A stretch of 64,000 nt of DNA from Amaranthus tricolor (GCF_026212465.1 NC_080051.1:21015446-21079445), one strand, 5' to 3'; positions 35,252 through 47,300 are shown, counted from the stretch's first letter. Notes: a model not told the origin generated them from the letters alone. Made by a program: numbers and translations.

Positions 35252-38200
35252 TTATTTGGCGGACTTGTTTCTCCATAAGGTTCTAGCTCTTGCGACTTCA
35301 TTGCCATTCTCTAAACAAAGCAAATGATTAAATTCATGAGGAACATCATTGGATGAAGCTGATAGAGAATTTAACACACTATCTCTTCCACATTCTCTCC
35401 GATACTCTAAAGTAATTGCCGCTAGTTCATAATTTTCCCTTACTGCTTCTGAGGTTCCCTGCATTATTATGCATATGAAATCTTATTACGACAAATGACA
35501 AATATTATAATTTGTCAACAATGAGGATGTTGTTGTTTCCGCTTAATAGGGAACTACTCTCATTTTGCTACATTTTAAATCAAAAAGCTCTAAGCTTTCA
35601 AATCGAAAATGTAGCAAGATATAAGTTTGTTGATTATCAATGTAACTAAACCTATGTTTGATTACCTCAAGAATCCAGCTTATGTACTTAGCATTATTCA
35701 CATGTTGATTGGGATCCAAGTCGAACCATAAAGGCTGCAATTCATGAAAATTATGTGTTAGAGTATATAATATATTCTGGGGTCTCAATCATAAGCTTAA
35801 GCTTTTGGTTGAGTTGGTTCTTTTATATGACATCATGTGAGGGGAAGTGTTGGAAATACTTCACATGTGAGACAAGATCCCACATAGATAAAATAAAATG
35901 TTGTGGACCAATCTTCCTACTAGCATATGGTTTTGAGAAATAATGAACTTCACCAAGTGTATGTGCAAATCAACGCTTTTGACATGAGGGCCCACAGGTT
36001 TCATGTGTCCACACGAGTGGGCCATGATGATATTATGTGACGAATTGTCACGGCCTACTGATACCATGTCAAGGAACCAACACAACCAAAAGCTTAAGTT
36101 GATGGTTAAGGCCCCATGATATGTTATATACTCTAACATTATGCGCATTGATCACTTAGTTAAGTAAATAAATTATATAAAAAGTGTATATAATTTAATA
36201 CATTATTTTATTTTAATCTATTTCAAAAGCAAAAACTATAAATCTTTGACCGCAAAGAGAAGATGGAAGAATGCACCTTAATTCCTCGTAGAATATGATC
36301 CGCTTGATCTTCCTCAAGTTTAAGCAACTTTCTAAGCTTATCATCCTTATTACTTGGCAAAGGATCAAGATAATCTCTCACATAAGGATCTCCTTTTGCT
36401 TTAATCTCCTCTGGAATTTTCGACAGACGTCTTGTTTTTTCATTAATCATCAAAAATTCACTGTAATCATTTGCATATATTCAATCCATTAAATTTTTTT
36501 AGTTTAAATTTTGTTTAATTGCTAGAGTATAATACTTCCATTTTAATTGTATTTGACCCAAAAACTCGCACGATTTAATTAGTTAAAATTTACAAATTAA
36601 TGAAATGTAACAAATAATATGAATCGGTTAAAGGCAATAATAACCTGTCAACTCGCATGAAGATGTTTCCTGTACTTGCATCAGTTAGGGCAGAGCTACA
36701 TTTAAGGCAGTGTTTTGACAAGCCTGAGCACCAAGTCTCAACCTTAACTATATCACCCCTGCAAATTTGTTGCCGGACAATAAATGTAGCCATTTACTAG
36801 CAATTATTAGGTGGGTCGGGTCAAGATGTTCAAAATTAAGTACCCACTTCACTACTAACTAGGTAGCACAACACTTGTCAAAAAAAAAATTGGAACATTT
36901 TAGTACCAAATGTAAGTTACAATTATAATATTTCATATAAAACATTATAGTGAATAATAGTACCAAATGTAACTAACTAGGTAGCATCATATTAGTGAAT
37001 AAGAAAAGTCGTGGTAGACCTAAGTGAACATGGAAGGAGCAATTAAAAATCCACTTAGGTGAGTTGCACCTCTTCGAGGACCTAACGAGCGATAAAATTA
37101 GTTGGAGGCGTCGAATTCGTGTGCCAGATTTTCGATAGTCGCTTTTCATTACCCTCTTTCTGCTCGATGCAGTTTTGCTTATTTATTTATTTATATTTAT
37201 TTATTTATTTGTTTATTATTTTTTCAAACGGTTGTATCCGAGTCCATTTTGTTCTGTATCTTGCATGTTACTTTTTCTACACTATCTTGGTGCTACCGAT
37301 CTCTCATATTGCAGGACTCTCACTACTTGTGGGTTTTATTTGATTGCACATTTCTCTTACACTCTCCCTGGAGGGGTACATGTATGATATGTCCTCTACC
37401 TTTCCCCCCAAACTCTGGGTTTGTATGGGACACAGAGCTGATGACCATGACCATATAAAAAGAGAGAAATTTAAACATGTTTTTTCATAGCGACAACTAA
37501 GCCTTTTTTGGTAGAAGTGAATTTGCATCAGGGACGATCGACTATAAACTCTTTCTTATTAGCTATAATACTTGATGAGTTGTCTAAACATATTTGTGAA
37601 AGTGTTTTTCGATGCATGTTATTTGTTGACGGCATTGTATTCGTAGCTGAGACCAGTGAAAAAGTCAATGCATGGCTAGCGCATTAGAAGGCGACTCTAA
37701 AAAGAAAAAGGGCTACGATTAAGCTTCTATAAAACGGAATACTTATTGTGCAATTTTAGTGGAAAAAAGATTTTGTGACGACAACCAAATTTAAATATTC
37801 ACTTCAACAAATTAAATTTTTGCAACATTAGATTTAGTGCCAATTAAAAAATGCCACCGGTTAATATTTTTAGTGTAATAATTCTTGGTTTTTATTTTGT
37901 GTTCCACTATTTAGTGACACTTTATTTGGCCTTTAGTGACATATGTAATTGTTACTATAGTCTATAATGGCATTTATGAGAAATTCCACTAGATATTATG
38001 TCGCAAAAAGTTTTAGTATGATTTTTTATTATGCTGATAAAGGGTCTAATAAATGTAATTAAAACCACTATATATATACTACTCCCTCCGTTCCTTTTTG
38101 ATCTTCCACATTACTATAACGGGTAGTTTCAAAAGTTCTTCCACTTTAGAATACTTTCTATTTTTAGAAAGTTTTTATCTCACTTTTACCCCTTAAAATC

Positions 38201-38879
38201 CCCTTTTTCTTTTAATGTACCCATTTTCTTTTATTTATAATTATTTTCTCTCTCATACTTCCAATACAATCATTACTTCACACTACTATTTAATTAAAAT
38301 AATACCCACTACAACCTCATACTTCCAATACAATCATTACTTTCCACTATTATATAATTAAAATAATACCCACTACCACCAAAGATTCTCTTTTTCTTAA
38401 TCTTTGTGAAATACCCAAATAGGAAGAACAAATAGGAACGGAGGGAGTATTAGAAATTTCAAGCTGTGACATTTAAATTAAATGTCGATAAATATAACTC
38501 ACTAAAAACAAATTATATTGTAGTGATTTAGGATCAATAATCCAAAGTAATGGGAAGATTGATGCAAATGTAATATATTAAGTTCAAGCTAGAAGACTTA
38601 AAAGGAGAACAACCATTGAGATGTCGTGTGATAAGAGTTTCTCAACTAGATTAAAAAGTAAATTCTATCAAGTTGTTGGTTGCCACGCCTTATTGTATTG
38701 AGGTAGAATGTTGGCCAGTTAAGAAAATATATAAACATACGATGAATGTAGGAGAGATGCGAATGTCAAAGTGAATGCGTGAATGCACCATAATGGATAA
38801 AATTATGAACCAGGTCTAAGGGCTGGTGGAAAATTGGAAGGGTCGTAGTTTAGGTGGGTTAGGGGAGAATAAGAAATAA

Positions 38880-38927
<48 letters not shown>

Positions 38928-40912
38928 GAGAATCGAACTCCTATCACAATATCACAATTCACAAGGATGAAACGAAAATCCGTCAACCGTAGTCCTACTC
39001 CTTGGCAGGCTAAACGTTTTCGAGCTAGTATTAATACATAAGACCCACTTGAAAATTTAAACTTATTAATGATCAATTACATGTAATGATAACTTTATAA
39101 GAAACTTGAAAATTTTTGAATGTTTGGTTATTAGAGAAAGACATACATACCATAAAGGATAAGAATTGACTTCTACTTGCATCCTTCCAATCACCCAAAT
39201 TAGGTTTCGACTTGTCATCTCCTTTGAGACTCCAAACCCTTCTACCACTAGTCCTGAACTTTGAAATAGGTTCAAACCAGTTTCCTGCAATTCATCAATA
39301 AATTTCCAATCAATTATAATTATATTCATATATACCGATAGACTACACAATATGTCTCGAGAAGTCATCAAGATGTCTTAAGCTAAGCTAATGTTGAAGC
39401 CCAATATATATTATATACTCTATGTATCATATAAATTTTTAATTATCAATTTAAATTTTTAATTGAGTTGATTCTTTAATATATTGTAGACGACTCTATA
39501 GAATAGTATTCCGGTAATTTGATGAGTTATTTATAAATTTCTTTAATTAGTAATCCAACTACTCTTGTCTCTTAATAGAACGCCATTTTTTGACCCAAAT
39601 CTAGGGCAAATTGAGTATTAGTTAACTATGATTTTTTTTATTAGGGTAACCCTTTGTTATATAAAATGGTCATATATATGATTATTTTCAAATCTAAATG
39701 ACTTAATATTTGACTATAAAATAGTTGCTCCTAGGAGTGAATCAAAAGATCCAATTAAAATGACAAAAATAGATATAAAGTTGAAAAATTGTCAAAAATA
39801 ATTCAATTTACTTATTTGTTGGGTATAATCCCCACCTTTGAATTATTGTTTAATAATTTAATATTTGCTATGTATTTGCTCTCGGGTTACCTACTAATTT
39901 AAACCATCATATCCCTACCTCCTGAACCACCACAATTCCACCTCTCTCTGAGAATGTTGTAATTTAAACCATTATAGCCCTACCTCCTGAACCACCACAA
40001 TTCCACCTCTCTCTCTGAGTATGTTGTAATTTAAATCATCATAGCCCTACCTCCTGAACCACCACAATTCTTTGGGACCAAATGTATATTAAAGATGTAA
40101 TTATTAGAAAATAATTAATAAATAGGAGATTTACACACAGATGAGTGAAATGATAGATTATTTTTTATAATTTTTCTTAAAAAAAATAGAACCTGAGTAT
40201 AATTGAGCAAAGCTTCCAAGGATGCTTTCTGATGGATATCAAGTTCATAGAGTCTAACCAAGAAATTTTGACTCACAACATACTCATCTAGTGTAAACCT
40301 TCTCTTTTCAACTCCATAATTCACACTCTGCAACATCAACATATGAATCAAATCAATATTATCATGCACCCAACAAAAATTATTAGTAAATTAAAAAGAA
40401 TATATAGTAATTAGGATGAAACAGAAAATGCTAGAATTAATTGAGTATATAACATATCTTCAACTTTAAACATCAGCTTAAATTTTTGGTTAAATTCGTT
40501 CTTTAACTCGGAATATAGACTAATCCAAGTTACCAGCCCTCAACCATCTGCTTAAGCTTATGGTTGAAGCCCCGAATATCTTATACTTCTAACATGCCTT
40601 TTTACAGAAAAGCCCTTAACAATACAGTGGACGAAATACTCATTATGTGTACTGAATCTACTTGACTTGACTTGACCCTCTTGTTTAGTTTAAGTAAACT
40701 CAATACAATACCTGGTCAAAGTTGTTGAGCATATGTTCTTGAAGATGATCAACCTTAACATGCAATCTACCAAGTTGAGAAGGTAAATTGGGTCTCAAAC
40801 TAAAGAAACTTGGGGTGTTATCAATTGATAATAATGATCTTCCTTTCAAAACCTTTGATGGAGCTGGGATTAATGCTGGAAAATTTGATACAACTCCTGA
40901 AATTGGAGCCAT
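35252..40912 (-). CDS. Acyl-ACP thioesterase, FATB-like (plastid)
   Basis: Seven exons on the minus strand: 40912-40712, 40327-40193, 39284-39151, 36758-36645, 36460-36277, 35734-35666 and 35458-35252. All junctions are in phase (1044 nt, 347 aa). The enzyme class hydrolyses acyl-ACP in the plastid stroma and releases free fatty acids for export. The first exon (MAPISGVVSNFPALIPAPSK...) looks like a transit peptide. Motifs are YELDIHQKASLEALLNYTQE, GFGVSKEMTSRNLIWVIGRM, TRRLSKIPEEI, the catalytic strand FDLDPNQHVNNAKYISWILE (Asp263, Asn265, His267) and TLEYRRECGRDSVL (Glu301, Cys302). TRRLSKIPEEI and RRECGRD favour FATB over FATA. The segment after the first hotdog strands, SGLSKHCLKCSSALTD, departs from the usual GKNGMRRDW of the family, and the protein is shorter than most FATBs. 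The substrate preference cannot be read from sequence. Confidence 0.88.
35756..36138. mobile_element. Complete TGTTAG-type inverted-repeat element with TTATG duplication
   Basis: The ends TGTTAGAGTATATAATATAT and ATATGTTATATACTCTAACA are inverted copies. The repeat continues inward for about 65 bp (TCATAAGCTTAAGCTTTTGG versus CCAAAAGCTTAAGTTGATGG). The 5-bp direct repeat TTATG flanks it (35751-35755, 36139-36143). It has no coding capacity, so it is a MITE. It lies in FATB-like intron 5 and begins 22 bp from exon 6. Relatives in the window are at 13665-13925, 15614-15903, 39375-39500 and 40436-40594. Confidence 0.85.
37015..37135 (+). mobile_element. LINE fragment, extreme C-terminal part
   Basis: The translation contains TWKEQLKIHLGELHLFEDLT and SDKISWRRRIRVPDF, the GRPK-TW...W-R-R-I end of plant LINE polyproteins, with a stop inside. 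It is a short dead fragment in FATB-like intron 3. Confidence 0.6.
37505..38820 (+). mobile_element. LINE reverse-transcriptase relic interrupted by a Stowaway MITE
   Basis: The first part (37505-37770) translates to LHQGSTINSFLLAIILDELS, KHICESVFRCMLFVDGIVFV and AETSEKVNAWLAH. This is the reverse-transcriptase core, with the catalytic F-A-D-D box decayed to FVDG. The second part (about 38565-38820) gives VQARRLKRRTTIEMSCDKSF, LKSKFYQVVGCHALLY and DECRRDANVKVN, the region that follows it in intact LINEs. Stops and frameshifts are frequent. Between the parts lie unrelated sequence and the MITE at 38082-38447. It is in FATB-like intron 3 (39150-36759). Confidence 0.75.
38082..38447. mobile_element. 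Stowaway-like MITE with internal tandem duplication
   Basis: TA|CTCCCTCCGTTCCTTTTTGA opens and AAATAGGAACGGAGGGAG|TA closes it, an excellent Stowaway terminal repeat with TA duplication (38080-38081 and 38448-38449). Inside, a unit of about 64 bp (CTCATACTTCCAATACAATC...ATAATACCCACTAC) is repeated in tandem at about 38252-38380. Confidence 0.92.
38883..38926. repeat. (TA)n microsatellite in FATB-like intron 3
   Basis: About 22 TA units lying just beyond the LINE relic. Confidence 0.97.
39375..39500 (-). mobile_element. Partial TGTTAG-type element
   Basis: ATGTTGAAGCCCAATATATA followed by TTATATACTCTATG matches the right end of the element at 35756-36138. It is then followed by a weaker copy of the left-end words (TTTTAATTGAGTTGATTCTT). 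It lies in FATB-like intron 2 and is degraded. Confidence 0.45.
39896..40070. repeat. Minisatellite, about 2.6 copies of a 65-67-bp unit
   Basis: The unit contains AATTTAAACCATCATAGCCC, TACCTCCTGAACCACCACAA and TTCCACCTCTCTCTGAG, and begins at 39896, 39961 and 40028. The last copy is cut after CCACCACAATTC. The CT run varies between copies. It is in intron 2 of the FATB-like gene. Confidence 0.9.
40436..40594. mobile_element. Short TGTTAG-type element (ends almost back to back)
   Basis: The left repeat TTGAGTATATAACATATCTT and the right repeat ATATCTTATACTTCTAACA are inverted. Each carries the inner block (CATCAGCTTAAATTTTTGGT versus CATCTGCTTAAGCTTATGGT). Almost no interior remains compared with 35756-36138. 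It lies in FATB-like intron 1. Confidence 0.7.
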
Positions 40913-41798
40913 GATAGCTGTTTTCTTCTCCTACACAATAGTATATATCTTTGATCATATAGAATTCATAGATCTTGTTTTCTTTTCTTTATTTTATTTA
41001 ATGCCCAATTTACAAAGAAATTGGCATTGTTATATTTGTTTCTGACCATTTAACCAAAAGCTGTATAAGATGAGTAATTGTAGCATATACACCTTGGTAG
41101 TCCGTTATTGGTGTTTAAAACAGATCCGTTGAATCGATATTTACTCGATTTTGAAATCGAACCCAACTTAACCCGATTTAAAAATTAATTTTAAATTATA
41201 TAAAAATCAATGTGAACTCAAGATTTGATTTAAATCGACTCGATGACCCGCATGAACACCTCTACAACCCTCCGAAACAATAAGTTTTCCCTTTTTACTA
41301 TTTTTTGGAATATTTATTCGAGTTATCAAGTCAATATCGAGTTAGATATTTTAGATCGGTTCAAAAACGATTCTTGTATTCATATTGTATTTTTCATAAT
41401 TATTAATCTATTTTTAATGTTGGGTCAAATCAAATTCAATTACAAATTCAAATTAATATCAAATCAACGGATCCATTTTACACACCTAACCAACTTTTCA
41501 AAGAGCTACCTATATTTATTAAATGGGCCAAATTCAAAGTTAGGGATACACTGAAAGTATTGTTTGATGTTTTTGGGGTGCTATCATTAATACAAGAGAG
41601 GTACTACAAGCAACTTGATACTGCCATACGTCATTACTCTTGTGCCAGCAGGCACCACTGGTTTTATACTTTATTTTATACTCCACTGCTATACTAATTC
41701 CTAGTAATTGCATACCCCTTTGAATTTCTCTTTTTAATACTTCTCATTTTTCTTATGAAAAGCTGAAAGTTAGTTGAACCCTAGCTAGCAACCAGTCA

Positions 41799-41822
41799 AT
41801 AATAATAATAATAATAATAATT
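41799..41822. repeat. (AAT)n microsatellite
   Basis: About eight AAT units after ACCAGTC and before TTAAGGAG. Confidence 0.9.
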
Positions 41823-42102
41823 AAGGAGTAATTAATAATTATATAGAAAATTAAATTTACAAATTCATATGGATTACTACACCTTAATATTTCTGATTTG
41901 TTGACCATTAACATAGAGGTTTTACTAGCACGTGGGGTCACTTGACCCATTTAGAAGCCCCCTTGCCTAGCTTCCCCTCAACAATCATTAAGAATCCCGA
42001 GCGGTATTGGAACGTATAAGAGTTCCGCCTGAAGAGGTCCCTAATAGCATAGTCCTCTCTGCCCTTGAATAAGCATCAAACACAAAGTATAATGTTTTAG
42101 TA

Positions 42103-42359
42103 CTTTCTCCGCTTCACTGTATTTGCTATATTTGATTTTTTACATAATTTGATGTATTATTTTGATTATTTATATATTGAACTACACACATTTAAAAATT
42201 ATAAAACTTAATATTATAAAAGTATGCGATTAGAAGATTTAAATAAGATCCCACTTGACTATATTTTTTCTTACACATTAGCCGCAATATATAAAAAAAG
42301 CTTGAACGATAAATAGTGTCAAAAACCGTTATGTAGCGAATATTTCAGAAGGAAGGAAG
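42103..42359. mobile_element. Stowaway-like MITE, sister of 19790-20037
   Basis: TA|CTTTCTCCGCTTCACTGTAT opens and TATTTCAGAAGGAAGGAAG|TA closes it. The interior TGATGTATTATTTTGATTAT and GACTATATTTTTTCTTACAC matches the element at 19790-20037. Confidence 0.75.
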
Positions 42360-43689
42360 TAATAAATAAATAAATAAAGAGATTGAATTGTATTGATGAT
42401 ATTAAAAGATGGTTAAAACGTCTGAATGAATTTAAAAAGTGATGGATTTATTTCAAAAACATGGAAAGAAAATGAAAGAGACAATTAAAAATAAAAAATG
42501 ATGCTATATGAGAGGGACGAAGGGAGTGAATTATTTAAATCCATACTAAAATTAAAAAGGAAATTTTGCCCAAAATAGTCTTATCTATTATTCATTTACT
42601 GTGAATAATCCCTATTATTAATTATTTTTAAATAATCTAACCTTTGTACATTATTTGCCGACAACACTCCTTTTTACATTTTAATAGGCTATTATAGGCA
42701 CCAACTACCCAAGAAGAGTAAAGTTAGAACAACAAAAAAGTATAAGCGGGAATAAGTGATTGTAACGGCTAGTAGGTACCTACAATAGCTGGTTAAAATG
42801 TGGAAAATGGGCGCTGTTAGTAAAAATATACAAAGGTTGGATTATATAGAAATAATCAATAATAGGAATTATTCACAGCAGATGGGCAATAGGTGAGATT
42901 ATTCTAGACAATTTTTCCAATTAAAAACAAATATATAGTCGCTTTTAGGAGTGTTCGACATATCAGTTTCAATAGTTGTTAGTGTTAATAAGGCTAAAAC
43001 GCCACTTTTATATTATATAATACACTTATATACATTTTAACTCCTCTCAAAAGTATATACTTTCGGTCTAAAAACACTTGTTATTTAAACTTACACAAAT
43101 TCTCAATTAAAACAGTCTTAATGTCGCCAATTTTATTCATAAAGTTATTTTTTAAAACTATGTATAGCATGGGGTATATGCTTTAGTAGAAGTATAAAAA
43201 TAAAAGGAATTACTATTGGTCATCATCTTTTTCATTATGTCGTTACTTTTTTATAAACTTTTAATTTTATCCATCTCTCTTCAGAAACACTCCAAACTCA
43301 TTTATCTTTCAAAATTAATCTCACAAACTCAACACTTATTATTAACGAAAGCGAAATATATAGATTTTCGTCTTGATTAATTCAATTGACGAAAACTCAA
43401 AAAAGACGCAAATCTAAATTATTGATCGATTTATTTGTTTAAAATTAGTTAAATAAATAAAAATATATTAATTTTGTTTTAATTAAAGTGAGTGCAACGT
43501 ACACACATTTTAAATGTCGTTTGATTTAATATGAATTAATTTGGACTCAATTATAAAAATAAAATAGATTAATTTCAATCGATTAATTTAAAATAATAAA
43601 TACGTTTTTTAAAATGTAAGTGCAATATAGAAACAAGTCTATAATATCGATTGATTTAATATAAAATTAATTTTTGAAAAAAAATGAAA

Positions 43690-43805
43690 AATACCTAGGT
43701 CAAATCGCACAAAATGTACTAAAATTATGCGACTCGACCTAGGTCAAGTGGCACATTTTGTTATTTTTTTTACTAGACCAAGGTTGAGTCGCACATTTGT
43801 ACAAC
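43690..43805. repeat. Three alternating copies of an AGGTCNAGTCGCACATTTTGT-like motif
   Basis: Copies are CTAGGTCAAATCGCACAAAA (near 43697), GCGACTCGACCTAGGTCAAG then TGGCACATTTTGT (near 43728), and CCAAGGTTGAGTCGCACATT (near 43777). Part of the middle copy pairs as an inverted repeat with the first. The motif is more G+C-rich than the surrounding A/T sequence and belongs to no element I recognise. Confidence 0.6.
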
Positions 43806-44325
43806 TTGGTTATTTTTCTTTTTTATTTTAAAAAAAATTTTAAAATTTGATTTTAGATTTATGTCTACGTTAAAATTAATATTTTTAAGTTTTTAATTAC
43901 AATCAAAATTAATTGATCAATATTTTTATATTTGTTACGTTAATTTAAATGAAATTAATTAATTGAGTTTTTAGATTTTGTCCTCATCCCGTTTAGACTA
44001 AATGAAAATTCATATATATTGCATTATTGTTAACCAAGTGTTGGATTGGTGAGATTAAGTCATACTTTCTTCTCATTTAGAATATTTTACTTTAAAAAGT
44101 GAGATATTTAACTACGATTTTTGAAAAATATATAAATGATATAATATATTCATTTAAAATTCGTTAAATTCGTCTAAATGCATACTTTATTACAAAATTT
44201 TTTTATAATTTTTTATTATGCATAGAAATATGAAAAAATAAATAAATAAAACTAGGGAGTATAAATGAATTGAAAGAATGATTGCTCGTCTAAATCCAAG
44301 TAAAACCCAGAAAAGATTTACAGAA

Positions 44326-47300
44326 ATGGCGTTAGCAAGCTGTAGAATGGTGGTGAGAGCTTCATGGGATACTCAACAAATACAACCGTACAATCGCAAT
44401 GCTCCTCGCAAAACCAATAAGAAAAACAAAAACAAAAACCAGAAATCCGACTTATTATCTTTATTCAAACCTTCAACTCCAACTCGTACCTCTCAGGATA
44501 ATCAGAGCTTAAAATTTGATGTAGATGACCTTTTAAACTTCAAACACCCTACAATTTCTCTCCAAGGTATTTTACTATCTTATTTTCTTTTATTTGTTTG
44601 ATTTACTATGCTGCTAATTGTTAATTGCATTTGGGTTCAATTAAATTTGATGTATTGATTGTTTCTCTAATGATTAATGGCACTATATCAATATATTGCT
44701 GTGAGATTTTGTGCAAAAGTGGAAGCAAGATCAATGAACAATAAGAAACTCAAACAAACAAAAGGATTTTGATGTGGGTTTTAGTTATTTTGGTGATTCT
44801 TGTACATTATGTTTGGATAATGATTTTGGAAGGAATGGAAAGGAAAGAGAGGGAAAGTTTGTGTGTTTTCCTTCCAAATATTTCCAACATTGGGCGGATT
44901 TGTTTTGCTCAAGATGTGAAGAAGTTCTTTCTTCTAATTCTCTTTCTTCCATTTTCATCTTCTTTCCCTCCATTTTGTTGTCCTTCCTTTCCCTCCATTT
45001 TCTCCTATCCAAATAGTGTTAGTGACATTGATGCTGAAAGCCTTTTGCTTTTCAAATAGATTTTCGGTTTGATGGGTGTACACTTGAAATGGTTGTGTTT
45101 GATAAACCCCAGGTGTTATTGGTTAACTGATTTTGCATTCACTTGTTTGTGCATTAAGAACCAGTCAAAACTGAGGACTCAACATACTTGGGATATGAGA
45201 GATGGTTGCCAAGCCCCCCAAAGGTAGAGAAACCTCGATCTTCACACAATGCAGCTGCTTTGGCGTATATTGGAGACTGTATATATGAGGTAGAGCATGT
45301 GATAAATGGTGTTCTATCACGAGTTTTATTTCTTTGTTGAAGTTTTTCTACTGGCTATTAGCTAACTTTAGTGGGACTAACTTTTACCTATCATCGAGTA
45401 GAATGTTGTTGAATTGTGTATTTTAATAGAAGAACTAGGATTATCAAGATAAAATCACATGTTGATCGTTGTTATTACCATTAAGTATTTCTTTTTTTAG
45501 GTTCTTATACTCAGTCTTAACCATTTTTGTTGTGGTGTTAGCTTGTTAATGTAGCTGCATTCCATGAATTCAAATGTAATGATTTGATTTTAGTTAAAAA
45601 AAAACTGGGAAACAAAGAGGGTTCATGTTGCTGATTATGCAATTCTTTATACACATTTTCTAGCTGGAAACACAGGGTTTGGAAAATCATCAAGTAAATT
45701 TAATAGATTTTCAGTTTTCTATTTAGGGCATATGTATTCAAGTTAATCAATAGTTGTAAAGCAATAATGTGGGAGGAAACCTAACATGAAATTTTCTCAC
45801 CAACCACTGGTGAGTGACTCACTGACTTGTGACTTATGTGATGCATCCTTTCTATTCCAGTTTGGAAAATGAAATGGGATTGGGGGTATCATTTTTCTTT
45901 CATAGGAATTGATTTCATAATCTTGCAGCTCAACATAAAAGACAAACTTCTCTTCTTTTTTTGATTGGGGGTGCCAAGTTACAAATAGACCTGGCTTTGA
46001 AGAGGAATGTGGGTTTTTGATTGGCTGGTCGCCATCCCTTATAAGATCAATGGCTTTCTGATAAGTGTGCTATTATGCTGTAACTAATTGGTGAAAGAAA
46101 ATTGCATATCTAATATATTTAATGTTGTAATCGTTGAAGATAAATAGTCCGATATAAGTGATTCATGGTGCTCATGAAAGCCAACGGTAAATAAGGATGC
46201 CTTACACAATGCAGTGATACACTACTGACTATGAACTGCTTGTGGCTCGATTCTTTCTGTTGAAACAAATTATATGTCTATGTCAAATTTCCTATAAGGT
46301 TTATTTCTCACTATATTTTAATTGCGATATGCAGTTATATGCTCGGAGACATTTTTTAGCTCCTGCGCTAAGTATAGAGGACTACAATGATCATGTGATG
46401 GCAGTAGTACGGTGTGAGGCACAGGTGTGTTTCTGCTGCATTTGAAACTTTCTTACAAGTTACAAGCCTGTGAGTGTTTAATTAAGACAAACTATGAAAA
46501 TATTGCTTCCTAGCCCATCAATTCTCACGGCAAATATTGATGGGGCTAAAGATTTAATTATAATGGACTAAAGTAAAATGACTCATTATAGCATGTGCAC
46601 TTCTCATTTATGTAAAGTTGCACATGATGTTTTCTACCAAAGATCAATCGGAAACAACCTCCTTGTTAGTTTTATCACTAACAAGGGTAAAGTTGTGTAC
46701 ATCTGACTCTCCCAAACCCACCCTTGGTGGGAGCCACGCAATGACATTGGGTAATAAATGTTGTTGTTGCTTCCCTCCTTTTTTATATTGTACAAAGGGG
46801 GCAGTTTGTCATTTATAAACTTTATCAACTTTTGATTTCTACATCGGAGAAAAGCATCTGATTTGAACTTTACATTTTCTCTCCTTTCTTTCAATATGAT
46901 ATGCCAAGAAGCTAAATGTCTTAGGCTGCTTACTTGAATATGCTATAATTAAAAAATTGAGAATCGAAGATAAGGAATTAAAGGGATTATACCTTAGACT
47001 CTGTCTTCTCTATTCAATAAAAAAAGTGTTTTCTTAAACGTTAACTGGTTCCTTTTTTTCTCATTCACTGATGTGCTTTGAGGAGCTCAATCCTTCAACA
47101 TCATATGAATAGTTTCTGTGAATCAGCCTCATCGGAGCAGTCAACAGGAACATCCATAAAAATTTGTTAAAACTGCTTGTGGAAGGACCACATAAGGTTG
47201 TCAATCAGAAGACATTACAGAAAATGTGTCTAAAGCATTTAGATAATAGGTTTATGGGGCAAGCCTGGGTATTGCTTAGCAAAGAGTGATGGGAATCAAA

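Larger units (their letters stand above)
40913..44325. other. Intergenic between divergent FATB-like and Mini-RNase III genes
   Basis: This holds the promoters of both genes, a (TAA)n tract at 41799-41822, a Stowaway-like MITE at 42103-42359, and a cluster of alternating motif copies at 43690-43805. No open frame resembles a gene. No clear TATA element can be assigned to either start. Confidence 0.5.

Noticed and set aside
37102..37458. 118-codon plus-strand frame rich in Tyr/Leu/Ile
   Set aside because: It overlaps a LINE tail fragment and an A/T-rich repeat (TTTATTTATTTA); no protein family is evident.
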